Positions 41,356 to 48,182 of a stretch of DNA of 48,634 nt are shown here, in pieces (the first letter of the stretch is position 1; the number at the start of each line of letters is the position of its first letter). Where the stretch lies: positions 1 through 48,634 of IMG/VR virus record IMGVR_UViG_3300008740_000327. One strand, written 5' to 3'. Below the pieces are notes generated by a model. That model worked only from the letters and a program-made list of their open reading frames with translations. It did not search any database and was not told where the DNA came from. This DNA is from a virus. The position numbers and the translations under genes were made by a program.

Positions 41356-42584
41356 TGCGATCTAAAGAATTTTTCACTTCCGAAAAAAAATTATCTAAAA
41401 AACAAAAATCTAAAAAAGAAAAATATGTTAAAGGCATGAAGAAAAGTGCCAAAGATTTTAAAAAAAGATATGGCGATGATTACAAATCTGTAATGTATGC
41501 TACTGCTACAAAAATGGCTAAAGAAAACACAAATGAAAGTCCTATAGAACAAGATAGAGATAATCCTATTGCAAAACCTTATGTAGATACACCAGAATGG
41601 AAAGCTCTACACGATATGGATGATAAAATTATTGACGCATACATCAAACATAAAGATTTTAAAGAAGAATCAATTACTGAACATAGAGGATTAATTGGAA
41701 CTTATGCTAGAGAAATAGCAACAGGCAAACTTGTAAGAATAGTTGACTATACAGATGATGACGAAGGCATTTACACAATATCTTACGGTGACGGTAAAGG
41801 TGAAACAGATGTAGTAGCGAAAGATTTAAAATTTATGGACCCTACTGCTTATTGGTCAGATGAAGATGAAAATTTAGATGAAGGCGTAAAAGATTATCTA
41901 AGAAAATTAGCGGCGGCTGGAATAATTATAGGATCTTTAGCAGGTATTGGTTCAATTAATGACGCATTAAACAATAGTGTCGATGTTGTAAAAGCAATGA
42001 ACTCTGCATTAGAAATAGCACAAGAACAAGGTGACGATGAAAAAGCTAACGAAATTATACAAGATATTAAAGGCGTAAAATTAAGACTTGATATAGGTAA
42101 AGATTTAAATCAAGTAAAATATATGCAAAAGAAATATGCAAAATATATGCCTGATAATGAAAGTTCAATGAAAGAAGGAGCAAGTTTAAATCCTTACTTT
42201 TTAACTAAAAGAGAATTTGATGGTAAAATGCAATCCGTTTGGGAATTTCCAGATGGCATGGGAGATGAAGATGAAAGTCCTTATCTTTCTAACTTTTCAA
42301 TGAGAGATATATTAAATTCATTAGGCATGGATCCTAATTTTGAAGATGCAGGACCAATGCCAATAGATAAATTTATTAATCTTACAACTCAATGGTTAAA
42401 GAAACACATTAATAAACCATCTGGAGAAGTTCCTACAAAAGTTACTAAAAATCCAGGCGGTCCTACAATGATAGGTGGTGGAAAACCAGAAGGTTGGGAT
42501 AATAAATTAATAATGCAATTCAATCAATATGCACGTCATATTAAACAAAAGTTTCCTAAGGTAACACACATAGGAATCGCATAA
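41355..42584 (+). CDS. Multi-module late protein with M-R-S-K-E-F start
   Basis: From the ATG at 41355, on the last base of the preceding stop, the protein has 409 residues; an earlier start at 41325 would overlap the previous gene. It begins M-R-S-K-E-F-F and has a Lys-rich module with Y-V-K-G-M-K-K (24-30) and V-M-Y-A-T-A-T-K-M-A-K-E (46-57), a motif frequent in marine phage head-associated proteins. A hydrophobic stretch (about 185-203) may be a membrane or buried helix. Linkers S-I-T-E (106-109), N-L-D-E (173-176) and S-M-K-E (271-274) resemble prohead-protease sites. The C-terminal module is globular. Function inferred as an internal head protein. Confidence 0.68.
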   Translation: MRSKEFFTSEKKLSKKQKSKKEKYVKGMKKSAKDFKKRYGDDYKSVMYATATKMAKENTNESPIEQDRDNPIAKPYVDTPEWKALHDMDDKIIDAYIKHKDFKEESITEHRGLIGTYAREIATGKLVRIVDYTDDDEGIYTISYGDGKGETDVVAKDLKFMDPTAYWSDEDENLDEGVKDYLRKLAAAGIIIGSLAGIGSINDALNNSVDVVKAMNSALEIAQEQGDDEKANEIIQDIKGVKLRLDIGKDLNQVKYMQKKYAKYMPDNESSMKEGASLNPYFLTKREFDGKMQSVWEFPDGMGDEDESPYLSNFSMRDILNSLGMDPNFEDAGPMPIDKFINLTTQWLKKHINKPSGEVPTKVTKNPGGPTMIGGGKPEGWDNKLIMQFNQYARHIKQKFPKVTHIGIA

Positions 42585-42589
42585 TTCCA

Positions 42590-43156
42590 ATGAAATTTTT
42601 TGAAGTAGATGGTCAAGAGCCAGTAAACAAACCAATAGTCTATGTAGATATGGACGGAGTTTTAGCAGACTTTTTTGGTGGTGTAGAAAAATTATATGGT
42701 GTTGAACACTGGAAACAATTAGTATCCGATAAAACTAAAGACCTTAAACAAGAAGTAATTTCTAGAATACAAGGAACAGATTTCTTTAAAACATTGCCTA
42801 AATTTCCTACTGCTGATGAATTAATTGCAACTGTTAAACAATTTACAGGTGGCACATTTTCTATATTATCATCACCATTAAGAGGTGACCATGAAAATTC
42901 AGCAAATGGTAAAAAATATTGGTTGCAACAAAATATAGAAGCACCAAATCAAGTTATTATAACTGGAAGAAAAGAATCATATGCAATAGATAAAAGAACA
43001 AGAGTGCCTAATATATTAATTGATGATAGACCAAAAAATTTAGACCGTTGGAAAGCGGCAGGTGGTTACGGAATTTTATATCAAGCAAATAGGAATCCGA
43101 TAAGTAAAGTAAAAATGGAGTTAGAACAATATGCCAAAATTCACAGGGATCAATAG
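42590..43156 (+). CDS. HAD-family 5-prime(3-prime)-deoxyribonucleotidase-like protein
   Basis: This 188-residue protein has HAD motif I D-M-D-G-V-L-A-D (20-27, nucleophile Asp20 and Asp22), motif II around S-I-L-S-S-P (about 94-99), a Lys region and motif IV L-I-D-D-R-P (about 144-149). The motif and size fit 5-prime(3-prime)-deoxyribonucleotidases that dephosphorylate (deoxy)nucleoside monophosphates. The N-terminus M-K-F-F-E-V precedes the fold as a tag-like extension. It overlaps the next small gene by 26 bases. It may balance nucleotide pools or act inside the infected cell. Confidence 0.82.
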   Translation: MKFFEVDGQEPVNKPIVYVDMDGVLADFFGGVEKLYGVEHWKQLVSDKTKDLKQEVISRIQGTDFFKTLPKFPTADELIATVKQFTGGTFSILSSPLRGDHENSANGKKYWLQQNIEAPNQVIITGRKESYAIDKRTRVPNILIDDRPKNLDRWKAAGGYGILYQANRNPISKVKMELEQYAKIHRDQ

Positions 43157-43307
43157 AGCATACTCGGCAGATAAAGGCGAGCGAAGCCCTGCAGAAAAAC
43201 AAAGAGAGCTTGATGACATGATGAAGAAGTTTTTAGAAAAAGGCGGCAAGGTACAAAAAGTACCATCTAGAATAACTAAAGATATGTTAAAAAAGGGTAG
43301 ATTATAA
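43131..43307 (+). CDS. 58-residue basic protein sharing a module with the 786-residue protein
   Basis: An ATG at 43131, inside the end of the nucleotidase gene, opens a 58-residue frame ending TAA 43305-43307. It carries M-K-K-F-L-E-K-G-G-K-V-Q-K-V-P (31-45), nearly identical to residues 293-307 of the 786-residue protein. The next gene starts on the last base of its stop. The shared module and tight packing support a real gene. Confidence 0.7.
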   Translation: MPKFTGINRAYSADKGERSPAEKQRELDDMMKKFLEKGGKVQKVPSRITKDMLKKGRL

Positions 43308-43507
43308 TGAAAATACTTGAAATTGTAGCAGTACCTTTAGAAACTTCTAGAACTAAAATTGTTCAACTTATTAAGAATAAAAATGAAGAAGCTTCAGGTG
43401 TGGGTATTATTACTAAACAAAACACTACAAGCGACGTTAAGCCCGGAGATGAGTATAAAAACGTTAAAAAACTAGGGTTAGGACGTACAATTAAAAAGCT
43501 GAGATAA
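43307..43507 (+). CDS. 66-residue late protein with M-K-x-x-E-I start
   Basis: It begins M-K-I-L-E-I and has a short basic C-terminus (R-T-I-K-K-L-R). It overlaps the previous stop by one base and ends just before a perfect late promoter. The N-terminal signature links it to its neighbours. Function unknown. Confidence 0.62.
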   Translation: MKILEIVAVPLETSRTKIVQLIKNKNEEASGVGIITKQNTTSDVKPGDEYKNVKKLGLGRTIKKLR

Positions 43508-43515
43508 TATAAATA
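43508..43515 (+). promoter_or_regulatory. T4-type late promoter, perfect match
   Basis: TATAAATA matches the T4 late consensus at all eight bases and lies 27 bases before the ATG at 43543, with AAGGAGA in the leader. Confidence 0.75.
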
Positions 43516-43542
43516 CAAGTATAACACTAAAGGAGATACACT

Positions 43543-43788
43543 ATGGCGGCGGCAGACGAAACAGCATTAGCAGAAGTAGTAGCAGAAAATAACTGGGCTA
43601 AAACTATAGCCGAGAGTGCAGTAACAATAAACACAAATTTCAAGAACGGTAGTATTACTAAACTTGAAATGATTGATCAAATAAATGCTCTTATCGATGG
43701 AGATAAAGAGTATGCACATAGACAATTGGGTGTTAGAACTGCAGAAAAACTACATCAAGCTATTAAAAATATAATCAAAGTAGACTAG
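43543..43788 (+). CDS. Small acidic helical late protein
   Basis: This 81-residue protein is Ala/Glu-rich and helical (M-A-A-A-D-E-T-A-L-A-E-V-V-A-E-N, then A-E-S-A-V-T). It has a perfect late promoter and a strong ribosome site, so it may be abundant. Its N-terminus lacks the M-K-x-x-E signature of its neighbours. Function unknown. Confidence 0.68.
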   Translation: MAAADETALAEVVAENNWAKTIAESAVTINTNFKNGSITKLEMIDQINALIDGDKEYAHRQLGVRTAEKLHQAIKNIIKVD

Positions 43789-43821
43789 TAGTTTCCCCTA
43801 GGTTTGTCTTTTCATTTCACA

Positions 43822-44019
43822 ATGAAAATCAACGAAATCAAAAGAAGACACGATCATCATTATGGCATTGACCCTAATGCCAAGACCGTAACCTACCCAC
43901 ACGTAATTGGTAACGTTTACGGTAAAAAGAATTTAAAAGTCCCCCACGCCAAGTATAGCATAAGTAAAAGAGCCAAACAAATCTATAAAGGCAAAAATGA
44001 AAATAAAAATAATAAATGA
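43822..44019 (+). CDS. 65-residue basic late protein with M-K-x-x-E-I start
   Basis: I chose the ATG at 43822 (65 residues); the longer frame would need a TTG at 43804. It begins M-K-I-N-E-I-K-R-R-H-D-H-H, is rich in His, Lys and Asn, and ends N-E-N-K-N-N-K. It overlaps the next gene by 23 bases. There is no clear ribosome site. Function unknown. Confidence 0.58.
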   Translation: MKINEIKRRHDHHYGIDPNAKTVTYPHVIGNVYGKKNLKVPHAKYSISKRAKQIYKGKNENKNNK

Positions 44020-44698
44020 ACAAGAAGTTTTTGCTATAAATCCATCACTAACAGTTCAAACAAAAAATATCGGAAAATATAAAATTGCTATTGCAGACAA
44101 TTTTTATAAAAATCCAAAAATGGTCCGTGAATTAATCCTAACAATACCTAGTACTATCAGTGAAACACATAAAGGTGGTATGGTTGGTAGACGTGTAGAA
44201 TCATACTATGATTTAAGTCCTTTAGCAGATCCTTTTTATAAAATATTAACTAACTTATGGGATTATACAAAAAATTGGTCATATGATGCAATTTATGAAA
44301 TGTTTAAACAAGCATCATTTATTGGAAATATAATGAATGAAGAAATGTTAGAACCTAGAACACCCCATCAAGATGGTCCTATGACATTTCCTAAACAATT
44401 TATTTCTTCACGCACTGGTTTTGCTTCTTCTGTTTTCTTAAACACACCTGAAGAATGTTCTGGAGGTACAGCACTATACACATATAAAGGAGAACAGTCT
44501 CCTCTTCAAATGCCTGAACAATCTGTAGATCATTTTATAACAGAATCCGAAGGTGATTGGGAAAAAATAGGATTAATTGAAATGAAATGGAATAGATTGG
44601 TTATATATAATAATTTTATTCTACATACTCCATATATTAAACAAGGAATGGGCTTTACTGGTAATATCTACAGAATTAATCAAATGATATTTCCTTAA
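43997..44698 (+). CDS. Putative 2OG/Fe(II) oxygenase (DUF6445-like)
   Basis: This 233-residue protein has an H-Q-D iron-ligand motif (His124, Asp126, in T-P-H-Q-D-G-P) and a distal His210 (F-I-L-H-T-P), with a possible 2-oxoglutarate-binding Arg226. The S-G-G-T-A-L-Y segment (155-161) between them is typical of the double-stranded beta-helix fold. Proteins of this type are frequent in marine T4-like phages and have no fixed substrate. It overlaps the previous gene and ends at a late promoter. Confidence 0.68.
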   Translation: MKIKIINEQEVFAINPSLTVQTKNIGKYKIAIADNFYKNPKMVRELILTIPSTISETHKGGMVGRRVESYYDLSPLADPFYKILTNLWDYTKNWSYDAIYEMFKQASFIGNIMNEEMLEPRTPHQDGPMTFPKQFISSRTGFASSVFLNTPEECSGGTALYTYKGEQSPLQMPEQSVDHFITESEGDWEKIGLIEMKWNRLVIYNNFILHTPYIKQGMGFTGNIYRINQMIFP

Positions 44699-44704
44699 TA
44701 AATA
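44697..44704 (+). promoter_or_regulatory. T4-type late promoter, 5 bases from the start codon
   Basis: AATAAATA (seven of eight) is followed by GTAGT and the ATG at 44710, so the message should be leaderless. It overlaps the stop of the oxygenase gene. Confidence 0.6.
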
Positions 44705-44709
44705 GTAGT

Positions 44710-44982
44710 ATGAAGATTAGAGAAATTTTAAGTACTAGAGTAGATGAGTATGCAACAGCAGGAGCAACTTCGGCTGGTAATATTGCCACTGTAAATAATC
44801 CACAAGTTGCAATTGGTCCTGATAGATTTAAAAAATCTTATACAGGATATCCAGGAAAATCAGGATGGAAAGCTCCTAAAGTACCTAAAGTAGCTACACC
44901 TAAACACCCAGACGGTAGAGTTAAAGGTGCTCACGAAATGCCTAACGTAAGTTTATTTGGGCAACCTATTAAACGAGTATAA
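44710..44982 (+). CDS. 90-residue late protein with M-K-x-x-E-I start
   Basis: It begins M-K-I-R-E-I-L-S-T-R-V-D-E-Y, then has a Gly/Ala/Pro/Lys-rich, probably extended region. The V-D-E after the signature is a possible cleavage site of the I/L/V-x-E type. It is basic overall, as expected of DNA-associated internal proteins. Function unknown. Confidence 0.62.
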   Translation: MKIREILSTRVDEYATAGATSAGNIATVNNPQVAIGPDRFKKSYTGYPGKSGWKAPKVPKVATPKHPDGRVKGAHEMPNVSLFGQPIKRV

Positions 44983-44985
44983 ATA
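44978..44985 (+). promoter_or_regulatory. T4-type late promoter, perfect, 5 bases from the start codon
   Basis: TATAAATA matches the consensus at all eight bases. CTAAT and then the ATG at 44991 follow, so the predicted start site is the A of the ATG. It overlaps the stop of the previous gene. Confidence 0.72.
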
Positions 44986-44990
44986 CTAAT

Positions 44991-45482
44991 ATGCAGTACA
45001 AAGATATTAAAGAAAATTTAGCGGATGAGGCTCAAAAAGCTGAAAAAGACCACGAAGTGCAAATGGCACGAGGTGACTTATACAAAGCCGCAAAGTATTC
45101 AATTAAACTTCATGACATGATGAAAAGTGTTAGTGAATCAGAAGGACTAGAAGGCTGGATACAAGCAAAAATTACTAAAGCTTCTGATTACTTAACCACT
45201 GTATTCAATCACTTTGATTACAAACAAAAATTTAACAATTCAATAAATTATGTTGGCGAAACTAACCCTATGCCTGATATGAACAAATATGGAATATACA
45301 CTACAAAAAGTAAAGATGGTGACTTCCAAGTATGGCAAGGTGAAAAACATTTAGGAACGTTTAAAACAATAGAAGATGTTGATGCGTTTTTACATGACTA
45401 TTTAGACAATAAAGAGTCAACTGAAAAAGATTCTTACAAAGAAAACCTTTCTACAAAACTTCAAAATAAGTTATCAAAATAA
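44991..45482 (+). CDS. Late helical protein, function unknown
   Basis: This 163-residue protein begins M-Q-Y-K-D-I-K-E-N-L, related in look to the M-K-x-x-E-I starts of its neighbours. The first half is helical and charged; the centre has W-I-Q-A-K-I-T-K-A; the second half (about 100-135) looks like a small globular segment with G-I-Y-T-T-K-S-K-D-G-D-F. No ribosome site precedes it. Function unknown. Confidence 0.65.
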   Translation: MQYKDIKENLADEAQKAEKDHEVQMARGDLYKAAKYSIKLHDMMKSVSESEGLEGWIQAKITKASDYLTTVFNHFDYKQKFNNSINYVGETNPMPDMNKYGIYTTKSKDGDFQVWQGEKHLGTFKTIEDVDAFLHDYLDNKESTEKDSYKENLSTKLQNKLSK

Positions 45483-45501
45483 AGTCAATTCCTTAAAATA
45501 C

Positions 45502-45509
45502 AATAAATA
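45502..45509 (+). promoter_or_regulatory. T4-type late promoter
   Basis: AATAAATA (seven of eight) lies 47 bases before the ATG at 45557. The leader contains GAGGAGG (45540-45546), the strongest ribosome site nearby. Confidence 0.6.
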
Positions 45510-45556
45510 CTCTTATAATTACGTTATGGAAAAATTATTAGAGGAGGTACCGAGGT

Positions 45557-46264
45557 ATGGCTTATTTAATAGCAAACTTACCGCCAGTAGACTGTTATGT
45601 TAGAATGGAATATCTCTATGACCTGCAAAAAGATGATAACGGGAAATTATTAGGTCAAGGCAAATATACTCCTGCTGTCTGGGTTACTGTAAAAAGTATA
45701 TCAGGTAAAGCATTATATATAGAATCCTTACTTCCAGAATATGGTGCATTATACGATAAACTACCTCTGAGTGCATACGTTTGGAAAACAGATGCAGATA
45801 CAAGTAAATTTTTACCTTTAGATCATTTAGAAATTTGGGATTCCTTTTCATATTACATTACAGTTTTAGAAAAAGCAACATTATCAGGACTTCGTTGTTC
45901 ATTTTTAGGTAAAGACAAAAAAATGCATAGTGGTGAATATATGTTTACAATAGATAGTTGCCATAGCAATGACAATGAACTCAATACAACTTTTTCTGAA
46001 GTACCCGATGAACACAAATCATTTAATATAATGAAATTAGATAACGGACAATATGCCGCACAACCAAATAACAGAATGAGATGGTTTGAGCAAAGTTTAG
46101 TATCTCATGAAACTAAAATGGCAGATTTTAAAGTTAGCACAAGAGAATATAGTGTAGAAGATAATCCAAAATGGTCAGCCAATTACGGTGATGGCGACAC
46201 TTGGGCATATGAATTAAAAGAACATAAACCAAAAATAGATAAACCAAATCCTACTAAAGAATAA
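45557..46264 (+). CDS. Conserved marine T4-like phage protein, function unknown
   Basis: This 235-residue protein opens A-N-L-P-P-V-D-C-Y-V-R, with L-P-E-Y-G-A-L-Y-D-K-L-P (59-70), F-T-I-D-S-C-H-S (130-137) and V-P-D-E-H-K-S-F-N-I (148-157). I recognise this set as a protein shared by many T4-like marine phages without known role. It has a strong ribosome site (GAGGAGG) and a late promoter, so a virion role is likely. It ends before the sigma70-like promoter at 46278. Confidence 0.75.
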   Translation: MAYLIANLPPVDCYVRMEYLYDLQKDDNGKLLGQGKYTPAVWVTVKSISGKALYIESLLPEYGALYDKLPLSAYVWKTDADTSKFLPLDHLEIWDSFSYYITVLEKATLSGLRCSFLGKDKKMHSGEYMFTIDSCHSNDNELNTTFSEVPDEHKSFNIMKLDNGQYAAQPNNRMRWFEQSLVSHETKMADFKVSTREYSVEDNPKWSANYGDGDTWAYELKEHKPKIDKPNPTKE

Positions 46265-46277
46265 TCAAAAAGAATTC

Positions 46278-46306
46278 TTGACTTTTCAATCAATATTAAG
46301 TAAAAT
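46278..46306 (+). promoter_or_regulatory. sigma70-like promoter of the dsbA-queD-peroxiredoxin operon
   Basis: TTGACT (46278-46283), a 17-base spacer and TAAAAT (46301-46306) precede the ATG at 46331, leaving an ~18-base leader with GAGGAG. It should drive all genes to the window end, including the formate dehydrogenase. Confidence 0.72.
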
Positions 46307-46330
46307 AAGTTAAATTTATTGAGGAGAATT

Positions 46331-46591
46331 ATGAGTGACAGAACTTATGGTCCAGAAGAACAAGCCAAATTAAAAAGAATAGTAGATGAAGGAGCAAACG
46401 TTCTTTCAGAAGTAGAAGATTTAAATGCAGGATTAAAAGACACCGTAAAAGCAGTAGCCGAAGAATTAGAAATAAAACCTGCACTAATTAACAAGGCAAT
46501 TAAAATCGCACATAAAGGTGATTGGAGCAAGTATTCCGAAGCTTTCGATAGTTTAGAAAACTTGATAGTAGCAGTTGGCAAAGATAAGTGA
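46331..46591 (+). CDS. DsbA-like double-stranded-DNA-binding protein (late transcription type)
   Basis: I chose ATG 46331, 6 bases after GAGGAG; a TTG at 46319 is in frame but overlaps the ribosome site. The 86-residue helical protein has T-V-K-A-V-A-E-E-L-E-I-K-P-A-L-I-N-K (about 38-55), which resembles T4 DsbA, a small dsDNA-binding protein that aids late transcription. Similar proteins occur in many marine T4-like phages. The match is by pattern only. Confidence 0.62.
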   Translation: MSDRTYGPEEQAKLKRIVDEGANVLSEVEDLNAGLKDTVKAVAEELEIKPALINKAIKIAHKGDWSKYSEAFDSLENLIVAVGKDK

Positions 46592-46814
46592 AATAACCTG
46601 GTATCTTAAATGGTTAGCCACTGCGACTTTAATTATTGGAACTGCGATTAATTCATTAGGTTTTTACCCAGAAGGTCCAATCGTTTTAGCTTTAGGAGGA
46701 GTCCTTTGGCTAACAGTAAGTATAATTTGGAAAGAACCTGCATTAATAGTGACTAATATTACTTTGGTAACAGTAGCCGCCGCAGGATTAATTTGGACAA
46801 ACTGGTTAACATAA
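46575..46814 (+). CDS. Three-pass membrane protein with a non-ATG start
   Basis: This 79-residue protein has three hydrophobic segments (about 12-30, 34-51 and 56-76). The frame holds no ATG or GTG codon at all, so the TTG at 46575, inside the end of the previous gene, is the best start. It has no ribosome site of its own and probably depends on coupling. The protein looks real (W-Y-L-K-W, L-G-G-V-L-W-L). Function unknown. Confidence 0.6.
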   Translation: MAKISEITWYLKWLATATLIIGTAINSLGFYPEGPIVLALGGVLWLTVSIIWKEPALIVTNITLVTVAAAGLIWTNWLT

Positions 46815-46815
46815 T

Positions 46816-47112
46816 ATGATATATTACATTGACATAGACGGAACCATTTGTTATACTGAAGGTAGCGACTATGATAATAGTAAACCTGATTTAGAAAAAA
46901 TAAAACAGGTTAATGAATTATATGATAAAGGTCATGAAATTCATTATTGGACTTCCAGAGGAGGAATGTCTGGAAAAGACTGGTATCTATATACAGTAGC
47001 TCAACTTAATGAATGGGGTTGTAAATTTACATCAATTAACGTAGGTAAACCAGTTTATGATAAATGGGTTGACGATAAAGCAATAAACGAAAAGGATTTT
47101 TTTAATGGCTGA
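46816..47112 (+). CDS. Small HAD-like phosphatase
   Basis: This 98-residue protein has HAD motif I D-I-D-G-T-I-C (6-12), motif II T-S-R-G-G (about 46-50) and motif IV V-D-D-K-A (about 85-89), with almost nothing else, so it is a minimal cap-less HAD enzyme. The substrate is unknown; small sugar or nucleotide phosphates are usual. It overlaps the QueD-like gene by 8 bases. Confidence 0.8.
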   Translation: MIYYIDIDGTICYTEGSDYDNSKPDLEKIKQVNELYDKGHEIHYWTSRGGMSGKDWYLYTVAQLNEWGCKFTSINVGKPVYDKWVDDKAINEKDFFNG

Positions 47113-47599
47113 AGATTTTGATAACGTAACAGAAGAACAATTTACTTCCACAAAAAGTTTTTATAACTTTCCTTGTGCTCACAGACAATATAGACACGAT
47201 GGTAACTGTCATGTAATTCACGGATACAGCAGAAGTTTTCATTTTGTATTTGGAATTAAATCATTTACAAAAGAAGGTTTTGCAGTTGACTATGGTGACT
47301 TAAAAGAATTAAAAGCACATCTAGAACATATGTACGACCATACTCTAGTACTTGATGAAGATGATCCATATATGGATAAATTTAGAGAGTTAGAAAAAGC
47401 AGGAGTATGTAGAATTAGAACTCATCCAATGGGACCTGGTATGGAAGGTACTGCACATTATCTTTGTGATTGGACTGATAAATGGTTACGTGAAAAAACA
47501 AGAGGACGTGCCTGGGTTATTAGTGTAGAAGCAAGAGAGAATGATAAAAATAGTTCAATCTATACAAATCCAAATGCTGGATTTAAAGGATGGCTGTAA
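47105..47599 (+). CDS. QueD-like 6-carboxytetrahydropterin synthase homologue
   Basis: This 164-residue protein fits the QueD/PTPS fold: F-P-C-A-H-R (22-27), G-N-C-H-V-I-H-G-Y (33-41, nucleophile Cys35), D-H-T-L-V-L-D-E-D-D-P (about 77-87) and V-E-A-R-E near the end. QueD makes carboxytetrahydropterin for 7-deazaguanine (queuosine, preQ0) synthesis, used for tRNA or DNA modification. The usual zinc triad has His26 and His39, but the third ligand position (second His of H-G-H) is Tyr41; His46 could substitute. I recognise the same variant from marine T4-like phages. No other queuosine gene is in this window. Confidence 0.82.
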   Translation: MAEDFDNVTEEQFTSTKSFYNFPCAHRQYRHDGNCHVIHGYSRSFHFVFGIKSFTKEGFAVDYGDLKELKAHLEHMYDHTLVLDEDDPYMDKFRELEKAGVCRIRTHPMGPGMEGTAHYLCDWTDKWLREKTRGRAWVISVEARENDKNSSIYTNPNAGFKGWL

Positions 47600-48171
47600 T
47601 GAGTGAAAGTGTAATAGTAGCGGCTAGTGAATGGGGAGATAAATGTATGGTTCCTAGTACAACATTTAAAACTAGAATAAATGACGACGAAACATTAGGT
47701 GGAGGTTGTGCTATTGGCGGAGAATGGAAAGATGTAACTACTGATGATTTATTTAAAGATAAAAAAGTAGTAGTGTTTTCATTACCCGGAGCATATACAC
47801 CGACTTGTTCTTCACAACAAGTACCTGGCTATGAAGCAAAATATGACGATCTTAAAACACAAGGCATAGATGAAGTTTATTGTGTATCTGTAAATGACTC
47901 ATTTGTAATGAACGCTTGGTTTAGAGATCAAAAAATAACAAAAGTTAAACCTATCGGAGATGGTGAAGGTAAATTTACTGAAGGAATGGGTATGTTAGTT
48001 AATAAACCTGCACAAGGATTTGGTAAGAGATCGTGGAGATATTCTGCGGTTGTAGACAACGGCGAAGTTACAAAAATGTTTATTGAAGATGGTAAAAACA
48101 ATGAAAGTAATGATGCTGATCCATTTACAGTTTCTGATGTTGAGACCATGCTTAAATATCTTAGAACATAA
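47599..48171 (+). CDS. Peroxiredoxin (Prx5-like)
   Basis: From the ATG at 47599, on the last base of the queD stop, the protein has 190 residues; another ATG at 47590 would add three codons. The peroxidatic cysteine is Cys70 in P-G-A-Y-T-P-T-C, followed by Q-V-P-G-Y. A partner-cysteine candidate is Cys95, and the closing R-S-W-R-Y-S-A (144-150) is typical. It reduces peroxides with a thiol donor in the cytosol. It is unusual in phages and fits protection of infected cells from oxidative stress. Confidence 0.9.
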   Translation: MSESVIVAASEWGDKCMVPSTTFKTRINDDETLGGGCAIGGEWKDVTTDDLFKDKKVVVFSLPGAYTPTCSSQQVPGYEAKYDDLKTQGIDEVYCVSVNDSFVMNAWFRDQKITKVKPIGDGEGKFTEGMGMLVNKPAQGFGKRSWRYSAVVDNGEVTKMFIEDGKNNESNDADPFTVSDVETMLKYLRT

Positions 48172-48182
48172 CGGAGAAATAA

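Noticed and set aside
45525-45602. Short upstream frame of about 25 codons overlapping the start of the 45557 gene
   Set aside because: It contains the ribosome site of the real gene and has none of its own; a leader peptide is possible but unsupported.
46265-46277. Possible terminator after the 45557 gene
   Set aside because: The gap is A-rich but has no stem before a T run, so no intrinsic terminator can be claimed.
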